Assembly: GCA_024401305.1 (NCBI GenBank)
Contig: JAKSLI010000018.1
Coordinates: 1 to 53,717, forward strand
Origin: Bacteroidaceae bacterium
GTDB lineage: Bacteria > Bacteroidota > Bacteroidia > Bacteroidales > Bacteroidaceae
Length of the DNA: 53,717 nt
Direction of reading: 5' to 3'
The notes under the pieces were generated by a model, which worked only from the letters and a program-made list of their open reading frames with translations, searched no databases and had not been told where the DNA came from. Of the stretch, positions 41,162-50,210 are shown one piece after another. Position 1 is the first letter of the stretch, and every line of letters starts with the position of its first letter. The position numbers were made by a program, and so were the translations under genes.

Positions 41162-41679
41162 ACTGCGCCCAAATCAAAATGTAAGCAAAACAGGCATTTC
41201 CCGTGTCAAAGTGTCAGTTTCGTTTTCTGCAACTTTTTCTTTCAGAAAATTGTCTCTGCGCCTTCAAAAACGCCTTTCTAGGGCACAAATGACAAAAACA
41301 CCCCACTTTTCACTAAAAACTCACGGGGAAATTTTCAAAACTCACGGACTTTTTACTCAAATTCCTAAGGAAAATTACTGCAATTTCCCGCCATTTTCAG
41401 GCAAAAATGGGCATTTTTCAAGTCGAAAAAACGCCTTCAGTTTGTATCTATCTCATAATCAAAGTATTAGCAAAACGCCAAAATAGGGCACTTTTCCGAG
41501 CAACTGTCCAAAGTTTTCAAAGCATGGCCTTCTCGGCGACATACCATTTTACACAATGTCGGTTTTTGCGGCTTTTTGCTTACACTTTGGTTTTCCGACC
41601 TTTCCGAGCCACGATTTCGCAACTTTTGCCCTATATTATTAATGTGAAAGTTTTAATGAAAATGTAATGTTAAAAAATG
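41162..41679. repeat. Gene-free stretch with terminal inverted repeat and 21-nt repeat
   Basis: TGTAAGCAAAA (41180-41190) is repeated inverted at 41574-41584, bracketing about 400 bp. Inside, CTCACGG occurs at 41320 and 41341, exactly 21 nt apart: the reverse-complement form of the 21-nt array at 17669. Short open frames here do not look like genes. It may be a decayed or non-autonomous element. Confidence 0.5.
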
Positions 41680-41708
41680 TTTGAAAATTGAGAAATATTG
41701 TAATTTTG
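41680..41708 (+). promoter_or_regulatory. Promoter of the TonB receptor gene
   Basis: TTTG (41680-41683) and TAATTTTG (41701-41708), with a shorter than usual 17-nt spacer, 40 nt before the ATG at 41749. Confidence 0.5.
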
Positions 41709-41748
41709 CACCCGTAATTAACATTTTATAAACCAATAATATTCAATT

Positions 41749-44700
41749 ATGGCAAAACTTAAGCATGTTGCTCTCACGCTGCTTTTCATTCTCAGCGTCT
41801 TGGGCGTACAGGCACAGGTGACAACATCGTCAATGAGCGGTAAAGTCACTGACAAGGAAAACCTTGAAGTAATTGGCGCTTCAGTGAAGGCTACACACAC
41901 TCCTTCAGGAACTGTGTACACTGCCATCACTAATGTTAACGGTCAGTTCACTATTCAGGGTATGCGTGTAGGTGGTCCTTACACAGTTGAGGTTTCCTAC
42001 ATCGGTTATGAAACAAGGAAGCTCACAGGCATCAACCTGCAGCTCGCAGAGAACACCGAGGTAAAGATTGCTCTCGGCGAATCGGCAGAGTTGCTCAGCG
42101 AGGTTGTCGTTACTGGTCGCGGCACAAAGTTCAACCAGCTCAAGACTGGTGCTGCTACCAACATCACACAATCAATGATTGCCGAGATGCCAACTGTCAG
42201 CCGCAGTCTTACTGACTACACTCGTCTCTCTCCTTACGGCGGCAACGGCATGACATTCGGTGGTTCTGACGGTCGTACAGCAAACTTCACTGTCGATGGT
42301 GCTGACTTCAACAACAACTTCGGTCTCAACGATGGTCTTCCTGCAGGCGGCAACCCAATCTCTATCGAGGCTATCCAGGAAATCCAGGTTGTAATCTCTC
42401 CTTACGATGTTCGTCAGACAAACTTCATCGGTGGTGGTGTAAACGCTATCACCAAGTCTGGTACAAACACTTTCCAGGGTTCTGCTTACACATTCACTCA
42501 GAACGAGTACATGCGTGGTCAGGCTATCAATGGCGAGCAGATTACTACAGCTCTCCTCAAGGACCGCAAGACCACTTACGGTTTCACTCTCGGTGGTCCG
42601 ATCATCAAGAACAAACTCTTCTTCTTCGCTAACTTTGAGAAGGACGAGATTCCTACAGAAGCTGTTCGCTGGCGTGCTGTTGGTAACGCTAATGCAGACA
42701 ACTACGAGTCACGCGTTACTGACGCCGACATGAAGGCTGTTTCAGAATACGCTAAGTCAAAGTATGGTTACGACACAGGTTCTTGGACAAGTTTCCCAGC
42801 TGACAAGGGTGACACCCGCTACATGGTTCGCCTCGACTGGAACATCAACGACAACCACCGCGTTGCTCTCCGCTACAACTACGCAAAGAACTTCTCTACT
42901 GTAGGTCCTAACGGAACTTCAATGGACGGCGGTACTCGTATGGCAAGCTACCGTACTTCACACAATGCAATGAGTTTCGCTAACTCAATGTACTCTACAG
43001 ACAAGATTTCCAAGTCTTGGTCTATCGACTTGAACAGCCGTCTCTCTAACACTATCCAGAACCAGTTCCTCGCTACTTACTCTCAGCACAACGATATCCG
43101 CAGCACAAACTCTGCAGATTTCCCATTCATCGACATTCTCGATGGCGATTTGCACGATGGCGTAGCTGAAGACAACTACATCTCTCTCGGTTACGAACTC
43201 TTCACTTACAACAATGGTGTCCACAACAACATCCTCAACATCAAGGATGACGTGAACTTCGACCTCGGCAAGCACAAGGTACTCGTTGGTGCTTACTACG
43301 AGCATCAGATGGCTGACAATGCTTACATGCGTAATGGTACAGGTTACTATCGCTACAACTCTATGTCAGACTTCCTCAGCGGCGCTGCTCCTGAAGTTGT
43401 ATGTCTTACTTACGGTTATGACGGCGAAAAGGATCCTGCTGTTCGTGTAACATTCAACAAACTCGCCATCTACGGTCAGGACAACTGGACAATCAACGAC
43501 AAGTTCAAGCTCAACTATGGCGTTCGTCTTGATGGACTTTTCTTCAGCAACAAGGACATCATGACAAACCAGGCTATCTATGATCTCGACTATAGCGGTC
43601 GCCACATCGACACAGGCAAGTGGCCTTCAGCAGGTATTTCAGTTTCTCCTCGTGTAGGTTTCACTTACGACATCTTCGGCGATAAGAGCCTCACTCTCCG
43701 TGGTGGTACAGGTTTGTTCTCTGGTCGTATTCCTCTCGTATTCTTCACAAACATGCCAACTAACAGCGGTATGACTCAGTATCAGGCTCAGATCAACGCA
43801 AGCAACGCTAAGAAGAAGGGCTTCACTATGAACGAGTTCGCTGGTGGTCTCTATAAGGAAGAAGGCAAGTCTTACGGTGAGTCTCTCTTGAACAAGCTCT
43901 CTTCTCTCGGTTACCCTACTACCGTTAAGCCTGAAGACGGAACTGTTCCTTCTGCAATCTGTGCTTCTGACCCAGACTTCAAGATGCCACAGGTATGGAA
44001 GACTTCTCTCGCTCTCGACTATCAGTTCCCTACAAGCTTCCCTCTCTCTGCTACTATCGAGGGTATCTTCAACAAGACTATCAACGATGTTTGCATCTCT
44101 GACTGGAGCATCAAGCCTGTAGAAGGTTTCGCTCGTCTCAACGGTGCTGACAATCGCCCTATCTACCCAAGCGATTTCCGCTCTGGTACTAAGGCATTCG
44201 TTCTTGGCAACACTTCAAAGGGTTACGGTTTCCAGGGTAACATCACCCTCAAAGCTCGCCCTGCACAGTGGATTTATCTCGAGGCTTCTTACACTCATAC
44301 AATCAAGAAGGAGCTCACTTCTATGCCAGGTTCTGCTGCTGAGTCTGCATTCACATACGTTCCTACTGTTGCTGGTCCTAACTACATCCGTCTCCACGAC
44401 GCTCTCAATGTTACTCCAAACCGTTACTACATCTCTGCAAACATCCATGACAAGAGCGGTAACCACTTCAACTTCATGCTTGAAGGTTTCCAGCCAAGCG
44501 AAGGTGTTTCTTACATGATGCAGAACGACATGAACGGCGACGGCTACAACTATGACGCACTCTATGTTCCAACTGACGCTCAGGTAGCAAACGGCGAGTT
44601 CCGCTTCAAGACTCAGGACGACGCTGATCGCTTCATGGCTTATGTTCACAACAACGACTACCTCACTGCTCAGCAGGGCAAATATGCAGAAGCTTACTCT

Positions 44701-45036
44701 TCTCACATGCCTTGGTTGCACCGTCTTGACTTCGGTTACAAGCACGACTTCAAGTTCAAGGTAGGTTCTACTTCTCACAAGTTCCAGCTCACTGCTGACA
44801 TCAAGAATGTGCTCAACCTCTTCAACAATAGTTGGGGTGTCATGAAGACTCTCAACACAAGCATTGGTACTTCTGGTGCTGCTCGTATCCTCAAGTACGA
44901 AGGTATTGACAAGGATGGTTACGCTACATTCTCAACTCCTAAGGCTGTTAATGGCGATGTTAAGACATTCGTTCCTAACCATGCTATTAGCCAGTGCTGG
45001 TATATGTCTGTAGGTATTAAGTACTTCTTCAACTAA
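41749..45036 (+). CDS. TonB-dependent outer-membrane receptor (Oar-like)
   Basis: The 1095-residue protein has a signal peptide (1-23, ending VQAQ) and an N-terminal carboxypeptidase-regulatory-like domain (about 26-110: SMSGKVTDKENLEVIGASVK). A TonB plug (about 120-240: ISIEAIQEIQVVISPYDVRQ) and a 22-strand-type barrel ending in GIKYFFN follow. No SusD partner follows, so it belongs to the Oar-like rather than the SusC group; the next gene encodes a BACON lipoprotein. The ligand is unknown. The codon bias is that of a highly expressed gene. Confidence 0.94.
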   Translation: MAKLKHVALTLLFILSVLGVQAQVTTSSMSGKVTDKENLEVIGASVKATHTPSGTVYTAITNVNGQFTIQGMRVGGPYTVEVSYIGYETRKLTGINLQLAENTEVKIALGESAELLSEVVVTGRGTKFNQLKTGAATNITQSMIAEMPTVSRSLTDYTRLSPYGGNGMTFGGSDGRTANFTVDGADFNNNFGLNDGLPAGGNPISIEAIQEIQVVISPYDVRQTNFIGGGVNAITKSGTNTFQGSAYTFTQNEYMRGQAINGEQITTALLKDRKTTYGFTLGGPIIKNKLFFFANFEKDEIPTEAVRWRAVGNANADNYESRVTDADMKAVSEYAKSKYGYDTGSWTSFPADKGDTRYMVRLDWNINDNHRVALRYNYAKNFSTVGPNGTSMDGGTRMASYRTSHNAMSFANSMYSTDKISKSWSIDLNSRLSNTIQNQFLATYSQHNDIRSTNSADFPFIDILDGDLHDGVAEDNYISLGYELFTYNNGVHNNILNIKDDVNFDLGKHKVLVGAYYEHQMADNAYMRNGTGYYRYNSMSDFLSGAAPEVVCLTYGYDGEKDPAVRVTFNKLAIYGQDNWTINDKFKLNYGVRLDGLFFSNKDIMTNQAIYDLDYSGRHIDTGKWPSAGISVSPRVGFTYDIFGDKSLTLRGGTGLFSGRIPLVFFTNMPTNSGMTQYQAQINASNAKKKGFTMNEFAGGLYKEEGKSYGESLLNKLSSLGYPTTVKPEDGTVPSAICASDPDFKMPQVWKTSLALDYQFPTSFPLSATIEGIFNKTINDVCISDWSIKPVEGFARLNGADNRPIYPSDFRSGTKAFVLGNTSKGYGFQGNITLKARPAQWIYLEASYTHTIKKELTSMPGSAAESAFTYVPTVAGPNYIRLHDALNVTPNRYYISANIHDKSGNHFNFMLEGFQPSEGVSYMMQNDMNGDGYNYDALYVPTDAQVANGEFRFKTQDDADRFMAYVHNNDYLTAQQGKYAEAYSSHMPWLHRLDFGYKHDFKFKVGSTSHKFQLTADIKNVLNLFNNSWGVMKTLNTSIGTSGAARILKYEGIDKDGYATFSTPKAVNGDVKTFVPNHAISQCWYMSVGIKYFFN

Positions 45037-45050
45037 AAAATATTAAAGAA

Positions 45051-46757
45051 ATGAAAAAATTTATATTTGCTTTATTTTCTATAGCAGCTCTTTTGGTGTC
45101 ATGTACTGATGATGACACTATATCAGGACTTGATATTTTGTCTGTTGATAAGACCATAGTATCTATTTCTGAAAATGGTGGTAGCGAGACTGTTACCATC
45201 AACGCCAAGGCACCTTGGAATATTGTAGAAGACGCAATACCTTCCAATCTTACTGTTTCCCCATTAAGCGGTGGCGCTGGTGAGACAAAGGTAACTTTCT
45301 CTTCTCCAGGTGTAAAGAAAGCTATCAAGGGCGTTAACATTGAAATCCTTTGCGATGGACAGAGCCAGTACTTAATCTATCAGCAGCAGGCAGACCCTTC
45401 TATGGCTTCTCCATATCCTGAGTTCAAGGCTGGCAAGTATTGGATTATGTTCAAGAAGGAGGATGGCAAATGGCTTTCTTCCAAGCACGCAACTTGTGGT
45501 ATTGACAACAATTCCTATACTTATATTTCTTGCTCTGACATTGAAGGAGATCTTCCTAACCTCACAGGTGCCAAGGAACATGTGTTCACTTTCGAAAGCA
45601 CTACTGGCGGTTTCTTCATCAAGGATACAGAAGGCGCTTACCTTTACATGGACGGCGATGGCAAGTACAACAACTTCTATCGTACTGCCGACAAGTCAAA
45701 GGCAATGGTTTGGACTGTAGAGCAGACTTCTGACACTGAATATGAAATCACTTCTTCTCAGGGCAAGTGGATTCAGTATTCTACTGGTTATTCTACTTGG
45801 GGCGCTTACAACTCTAAGCAAGAGAAGGCATTGCTTCCTTACTTGGTTCCTGCTAAGGAGCTATCTATTGCTCTTGCAGAAAGCCAGGTAACAATTCCAA
45901 AGGAAGCTAACACATTCACTGTTCCTGCTGAAATCAATGCTGATGAAGTATCTGTAAACTATGATGTTGACTGGTTGCAGTATCTTGGAACAACTTCTGA
46001 AGGATTGAAGTTCAAGGCTGCTGAAAACACAGGTGGTGCAAGAAATGCTAAAGTAAACATCACTTCTTCACTCCAAGGCAAGAACATCACAAACGCTACT
46101 TTGGAAATCAACCAGGAAGGTTCTATCCAGGAAGTTACTGTAGAACAATTCCTCGCTGCTGAAGTTGGTGATGCTCTCTACAAGATTACTGGTCGTGTAA
46201 CAAATCGCACAGATATCTCTGGCCACAAGTTCGACCTCGATACTTACGGTAACTTCGACCTCGTTGACGCTACTGGCAATGTTTACATCTACGGCGTGAT
46301 GACTCCAGAGATGGTTTCTAAGCAGTTCGGTACTCTCGGTGTAAAGGAAGGTGATATCATCACAGTTATCGGTAAGCGTGCTGAATACAAAGGCGCTCCT
46401 CAGATGGGTTCTGCTTACTATGTATCACACACTCCTGTGACTAAGATTGATGCAGCTTCTTTCAACGCTCTTAAAGATGATGCTAACACTTGGTATGAGC
46501 TTACAGGTACTGTAACTGACGGTACTGCTCAGGCAGGCCACAAGTTCGACCTTGCTACTTACGGTAACTTCGACCTCGTTGACGCTACTGGCGATGTTTA
46601 CGTTTACGGTCTCACAACAGGTTGGGGCGGTCCTTCAAAGAGTGCTGGTAACCTTGGACTTAAGGCTGGTGACGTTATCACAATCGTTGCCCACAAGACT
46701 TCTTACAAGGATGCTCCACAGGCAGGCAGCGCTTGGTTCGTTAGCAAGGCTGAATAA
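45051..46757 (+). CDS. BACON-domain surface lipoprotein with duplicated OB-like domains
   Basis: The 568-residue lipoprotein (lipobox LLVSC, Cys about 18) starts with a BACON domain (about 30-120: SISENGGSETVTINAKAPW). A beta-rich middle part, a second BACON-like stretch (about 275-355) and two copies of a roughly 100-residue OB-fold-like domain follow (about 362-465 and 470-568), each with the HKFDL.TYGNFDLVDATG core. It is probably the surface partner of the TonB receptor 14 nt upstream. Its ligand could be glycan or protein. The duplicate domains are near identical over about 75 bp of DNA. Confidence 0.88.
   Translation: MKKFIFALFSIAALLVSCTDDDTISGLDILSVDKTIVSISENGGSETVTINAKAPWNIVEDAIPSNLTVSPLSGGAGETKVTFSSPGVKKAIKGVNIEILCDGQSQYLIYQQQADPSMASPYPEFKAGKYWIMFKKEDGKWLSSKHATCGIDNNSYTYISCSDIEGDLPNLTGAKEHVFTFESTTGGFFIKDTEGAYLYMDGDGKYNNFYRTADKSKAMVWTVEQTSDTEYEITSSQGKWIQYSTGYSTWGAYNSKQEKALLPYLVPAKELSIALAESQVTIPKEANTFTVPAEINADEVSVNYDVDWLQYLGTTSEGLKFKAAENTGGARNAKVNITSSLQGKNITNATLEINQEGSIQEVTVEQFLAAEVGDALYKITGRVTNRTDISGHKFDLDTYGNFDLVDATGNVYIYGVMTPEMVSKQFGTLGVKEGDIITVIGKRAEYKGAPQMGSAYYVSHTPVTKIDAASFNALKDDANTWYELTGTVTDGTAQAGHKFDLATYGNFDLVDATGDVYVYGLTTGWGGPSKSAGNLGLKAGDVITIVAHKTSYKDAPQAGSAWFVSKAE
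46221..46610 (+). repeat. Internal duplication in the BACON lipoprotein gene
   Basis: Segment 46221-46295 recurs at 46536-46610 with only a few changes, 315 bp (105 codons) apart. This marks a recent in-frame tandem duplication of one domain, or gene conversion between the copies. Confidence 0.85.
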
Positions 46758-46860
46758 TCAACTGCAGAGCTGTCAATGCTTCTGCTAAATGAGACTATAA
46801 AGCCATATTCGCCATTAGGCAGAATTGACTTAATCAATTATTACACTCTTTATTACAGAA

Positions 46861-46896
46861 ATGTTAAGGGGCACTTTGCTCCTTAACATTTTTTTG
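46861..46896 (+). terminator. Terminator of the receptor/lipoprotein transcript
   Basis: ATGTTAAGGGGC (46861-46872) pairs with GCTCCTTAACAT (46878-46889) and is followed by seven T. It overlaps the fabD promoter. Confidence 0.9.
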
Positions 46897-46905
46897 TTAC
46901 CTTTG
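46875..46905 (+). promoter_or_regulatory. Promoter of fabD, overlapping the upstream terminator
   Basis: TTTG (46875-46878) sits in the loop of the terminator hairpin, with TACCTTTG (46898-46905) 19 nt later. The leader is about 115 nt and carries a hairpin CCCGCTCA/TGAGCGGG (46976-46995) and a GCGGTTACC motif. Confidence 0.7.
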
Positions 46906-47027
46906 CACGCGAATTAAAGCGGTTACCGTTCCCGCTTCATCTCAAAGGCTATTCAGCTTCAGTCAAAAGACTATTCCCGCTCATTTTTGAGCGGGTAAAA
47001 CCAGAAACTAAAAACTCAAAACAAAAT

Positions 47028-47915
47028 ATGAAAGCATTCGTTTTCCCTGGTCAGGGCGCTCAGTTTTCAGGAATGGGCAAAGACCTCTATGACAGCAATC
47101 CTAAGGCAAAGGAACTTTTCGACAAGGCAAATGAAATCCTTGGTTTCGAAATCACAAAGATAATGTTCGAAGGCACTGCCGAAGAACTTAAGCAGACAAA
47201 GGTTACTCAGCCTGCAGTATTCCTTCACTCTGTAATCAAGTCTATCTGCCTCGGCGACGAGTTCAACCCAGACATGGTTGGCGGTCACTCTCTCGGTGAG
47301 TTCTCTGCTCTCGTTGCTGCTGGTGCTCTCTCTTTCGAGGACGGTCTTAAGCTCGTTAGCAAGCGTGCTATGGCTATGCAGAAGGCTTGCGAGGCTGCTC
47401 CTTCTACAATGGCTGCTATCATCGGTCTTCCAGACGAGAAGATTGAGGAAATCTGCGCTGGTATCAGCAAGGAAGGTCACATCGTTGTTCCTGCAAACTA
47501 CAACAACCCAGGTCAGCTCGTTATCTCTGGTAACAAGGAAGCTATCGCTGAAGCTTGCGAGGCTCTCAAGGCAGCAGGTGCTAAGCGTGCCCTCCCTCTC
47601 CCTGTAGGTGGTGCTTTCCACTCTCCACTCATGCAGCCAGCAAAGGACGAACTCCAGGCAGCTATCGAGGCTACTGAGTTCGCTAACCCTAAGTGCCCTG
47701 TATATCAGAATGTTGACGCTAAGGCTCACACTGACGCAGAGGAAATCAAGCAGAACCTCATCGCTCAGCTCACAGCTCCTGTTAAGTGGACTTACGAAGT
47801 TCAGGCAATGATTGCTGCTGGCGCTACAGACTTCACTGAGTGTGGTCCTGGCAAGGCTCTTCAGGGCATGATTGCCAAGATCGACCGCAGCGTTTCTATC
47901 CAGGGCGTTCAGTAA
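47028..47915 (+). CDS. fabD: Malonyl-CoA:ACP transacylase
   Basis: The 295-residue enzyme loads malonyl groups onto acyl carrier protein to start fatty-acid elongation. FPGQGAQFSGMGKDLYD is at the N-terminus, the catalytic Ser is in GGHSLGEFSAL (about 84-94), and the active-site His is in PVGGAFHSPLM (about 191-201). The ECGPGKALQGM segment near the end is standard. It has its own promoter. A long palindromic element separates it from the amylase gene. Codon usage indicates high expression. Confidence 0.96.
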   Translation: MKAFVFPGQGAQFSGMGKDLYDSNPKAKELFDKANEILGFEITKIMFEGTAEELKQTKVTQPAVFLHSVIKSICLGDEFNPDMVGGHSLGEFSALVAAGALSFEDGLKLVSKRAMAMQKACEAAPSTMAAIIGLPDEKIEEICAGISKEGHIVVPANYNNPGQLVISGNKEAIAEACEALKAAGAKRALPLPVGGAFHSPLMQPAKDELQAAIEATEFANPKCPVYQNVDAKAHTDAEEIKQNLIAQLTAPVKWTYEVQAMIAAGATDFTECGPGKALQGMIAKIDRSVSIQGVQ

Positions 47916-47929
47916 GTAATGATTTCAAT

Positions 47930-48080
47930 AAGTAATTAAGTAACAAGTAATAGGTAATAAGTATGATTACCTTAATGCGATAAGATTCCATAATTGCTTT
48001 TGCATTCCGCAGTCGTTCTTGGCTGCGCCTCAAACAAAAGTAATCATACTTATTACTTGTTACTTAATACTTATTACTTA
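47930..48080. repeat. Long palindromic AAGTAATA-word element (copy B)
   Basis: The left arm 47930-47969 and right arm 48041-48080 are near-perfect reverse complements; the loop is about 71 nt. The arms share AGTAATA/AGTAACA words and the AGTATGATTA end with copy A at 34386. On the plus strand a T-less A-run follows, so it is not a classical terminator. Confidence 0.85.
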
Positions 48081-48093
48081 AAAAAATACACAA

Positions 48094-49755
48094 ATGATCA
48101 TCTACCAAATCTTCACCCGCCTCTTCGGCAATAGCAACACCACAAACCTCCCAGCCGGCTCTCTCGCAGACAACGGTTGCGGCAAGATGTCGTTCTACAC
48201 AACTGCCGTTCTCAACCGCATCAAGAAGCTTGGAGTCACTCACATCTGGTTTACAGGCATTGTTCGTCACGCTACTGCCACCGACTACTCTTCTTACGGC
48301 ATTCCACGCCAACATCCCGCTGTTGTGAAAGGCGTAGCTGGCTCTCCTTACGCCATCTGCGACTACTACGACATCGCCCCTGATCTCGCTGACAATCCAG
48401 AAAACCGCATGAAGGAGTTCGAGGCTCTTCTCGCAAGAGTTCACAAGGCAGGGCTCAAGGTCATCATGGACTTCGTGCCAAACCATGTTGCTCGCCAGTA
48501 CAACTCCATCGCAAAGCCTGAAGGCGTGAAGGATCTTGGTGAAGGTGATGTCAAGGAATGGCACTTCGCTACCGGCAACAACTTCTACTATTGCTGGGGA
48601 CAACCATTCTCTCCTTCCATCTCTCTTGAGGCAGAAGGCTTCGAGACATACAAGGAAGAACCTGCAAAGGCTACCGGAAACGATTGTTTCAACAATGCTC
48701 CTGGCCGCAACGACTGGTACGAAACCGTCAAGCTCAACTACGGCATTGACTATTGCGACGCCGGCGGACGCTCAGAGCACTTCGACCCAATCCCTGACAC
48801 ATGGAACAAGATGACCGACATTCTCCTCTTCTGGACAAAGAAAGGCGTTGACGGTTTCCGTTGCGACATGGCAGAGATGGTGCCTTCCGCTTTCTGGCAT
48901 TGGGCAACCGATAAGGTGAAGTACGCTAATCCTGAGATAAAGTTCATCGGCGAGGTCTATAATCCAGCGCAATATCGCGAATACATCTGGGCAGGTTTCG
49001 ACTATCTCTACGACAAGGTCGGCTTGTACGACTGCCTCAAGGCTGTTGTTCGTGGCGAATGTTCCGCACAGGCCATCACTCAGCAGTGGCAGAATGTGGA
49101 AGACATCCAGAGCCACATGCTCAACTTCCTCGAAAACCATGACGAGCAGCGCATCGCATCTCCTTTCTTTGCCGGCGACGCACAGAAGGGAATTCCTGCA
49201 CTCGTAGTCTCTACCATGTTGAATACCAATCCTTTCATGCTCTACGCAGGTGAGGAATTTGGCGAGAAAGGCATGGACGAAGAAGGTTTCTCTGGCAAGG
49301 ACGGTCGCACCACAATCTTCGACTACTGGAACCCTCAGTCACTCTATCACGGCTATGTGAAGCGCACAAAGCTCACTGCCGAAGAGAAGAAACTCGAGAA
49401 GCAGCACATTAATATATTAGGCATCGCAGCAAAGGAAAAGGCAATTACAGAGGGCAAGACCTTCGACCTCATGTATGTGAATCCACAGAGCGAGGAGTTC
49501 AACGCCAACCGCATCTACGCCTTCCTACGCTGCCACGAGAACGAACGCCTGCTCATCGTTGCAAACTTCTCCGACGACATGGAGCAAGTTGCTGTCAACA
49601 TCCCTCAGCACGCCTTCGACTATCTCAACATCAAGGCTGACGACTACGGCGCAAAAGACCTCATCTCAGGCGATGACTATGTCATAAAGGTCTCACCTTC
49701 AGAGCCTATCCGCCTCTTCGTACCAGCCAATAATGCCGTTGTTCTCAAGTTTTAG
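48094..49755 (+). CDS. GH13 alpha-amylase-family glycoside hydrolase
   Basis: The 553-residue protein has the GH13 conserved regions: DFVPNH (126-131), the nucleophile Asp258 in GFRCDMAEM, acid/base Glu287 in FIGEVYN and the third carboxylate Asp350 in FLENHDEQR. There is no signal peptide, so it should act in the cytosol on internalised or stored alpha-glucans. The C-terminal about 100 residues form the usual beta-sandwich (FLRCHENERLLIVANFSDD). The exact specificity (amylase, neopullulanase or a transferase) is open. The gene follows fabD and a palindrome; DUF721 follows. Confidence 0.93.
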   Translation: MIIYQIFTRLFGNSNTTNLPAGSLADNGCGKMSFYTTAVLNRIKKLGVTHIWFTGIVRHATATDYSSYGIPRQHPAVVKGVAGSPYAICDYYDIAPDLADNPENRMKEFEALLARVHKAGLKVIMDFVPNHVARQYNSIAKPEGVKDLGEGDVKEWHFATGNNFYYCWGQPFSPSISLEAEGFETYKEEPAKATGNDCFNNAPGRNDWYETVKLNYGIDYCDAGGRSEHFDPIPDTWNKMTDILLFWTKKGVDGFRCDMAEMVPSAFWHWATDKVKYANPEIKFIGEVYNPAQYREYIWAGFDYLYDKVGLYDCLKAVVRGECSAQAITQQWQNVEDIQSHMLNFLENHDEQRIASPFFAGDAQKGIPALVVSTMLNTNPFMLYAGEEFGEKGMDEEGFSGKDGRTTIFDYWNPQSLYHGYVKRTKLTAEEKKLEKQHINILGIAAKEKAITEGKTFDLMYVNPQSEEFNANRIYAFLRCHENERLLIVANFSDDMEQVAVNIPQHAFDYLNIKADDYGAKDLISGDDYVIKVSPSEPIRLFVPANNAVVLKF

Positions 49756-49789
49756 TTCGCTCTACGAGCGAGGCTTTTACCCTTTACCC

Positions 49790-49809
49790 TTCGCAAGCTC
49801 GCTTGCGAA
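49790..49809. repeat. Short palindrome between the amylase and DUF721 genes
   Basis: TTCGCAAGC (49790-49798), two bases, GCTTGCGAA (49801-49809). The preceding CTTTACCCTTCGC word recurs inverted near 52684-52701. It is weak as a terminator because no T-tract follows. Confidence 0.6.
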
Positions 49810-49818
49810 ACCACAAAA

Positions 49819-50109
49819 ATGTTCAAACGCCGCGAAACCCACATAGACGCTCCTCTCAACGAGTTTCTACGCCGTTCAGGTCTCGAGACTCCCCTACTCC
49901 AGCGCCGCCTCATAGCAGCCTGGCCGGAAGTCGTTGGCGAATACATAAACTCCCTCACCGAGAATCTCTTCATCAAGAATCAGACTCTCATGGTGAAACT
50001 CAATTCCCCAGCCCTGCGCCAAGAGCTATCAATGCACGGAGCAAAGCTGACGGAAAATCTCAATGCCAAGGTGAACTCGCAAGTCATCACCGGCATCCGC
50101 TTCTATTAA
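49819..50109 (+). CDS. DUF721 (DciA-like) protein
   Basis: The 96-residue protein matches DUF721, the family that includes DciA, a loader of replicative helicase DnaB. The KH-like fold is visible in LLQRRLIAAWPEVVGEYINS and LMVKLNSPALRQELSMHGAK. The protein is at the short end of the family and lacks the N-terminal extension, so a DciA role is possible but not shown. It is cytosolic. The start codon follows a short palindrome. A gap of about 100 nt with a repeat word (AAAACCTCAAAACCTCAACC) precedes prs. Confidence 0.82.
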   Translation: MFKRRETHIDAPLNEFLRRSGLETPLLQRRLIAAWPEVVGEYINSLTENLFIKNQTLMVKLNSPALRQELSMHGAKLTENLNAKVNSQVITGIRFY

Positions 50110-50210
50110 AGCTCGGCAACTGAAGCCGCGCCTCTAAAGAAAGCCCCTGTGTTCGAAGCGTCAGCTTCGAATCTCAAACGATAAAACCTCAAAACCTCAA
50201 CCATTTACTA

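Noticed and set aside
41211-41486. 91-codon open frame in the gene-free stretch
   Set aside because: It overlaps repeat words and the 21-nt motif and has no ribosome site or promoter; the translation looks like read-through of repeats.
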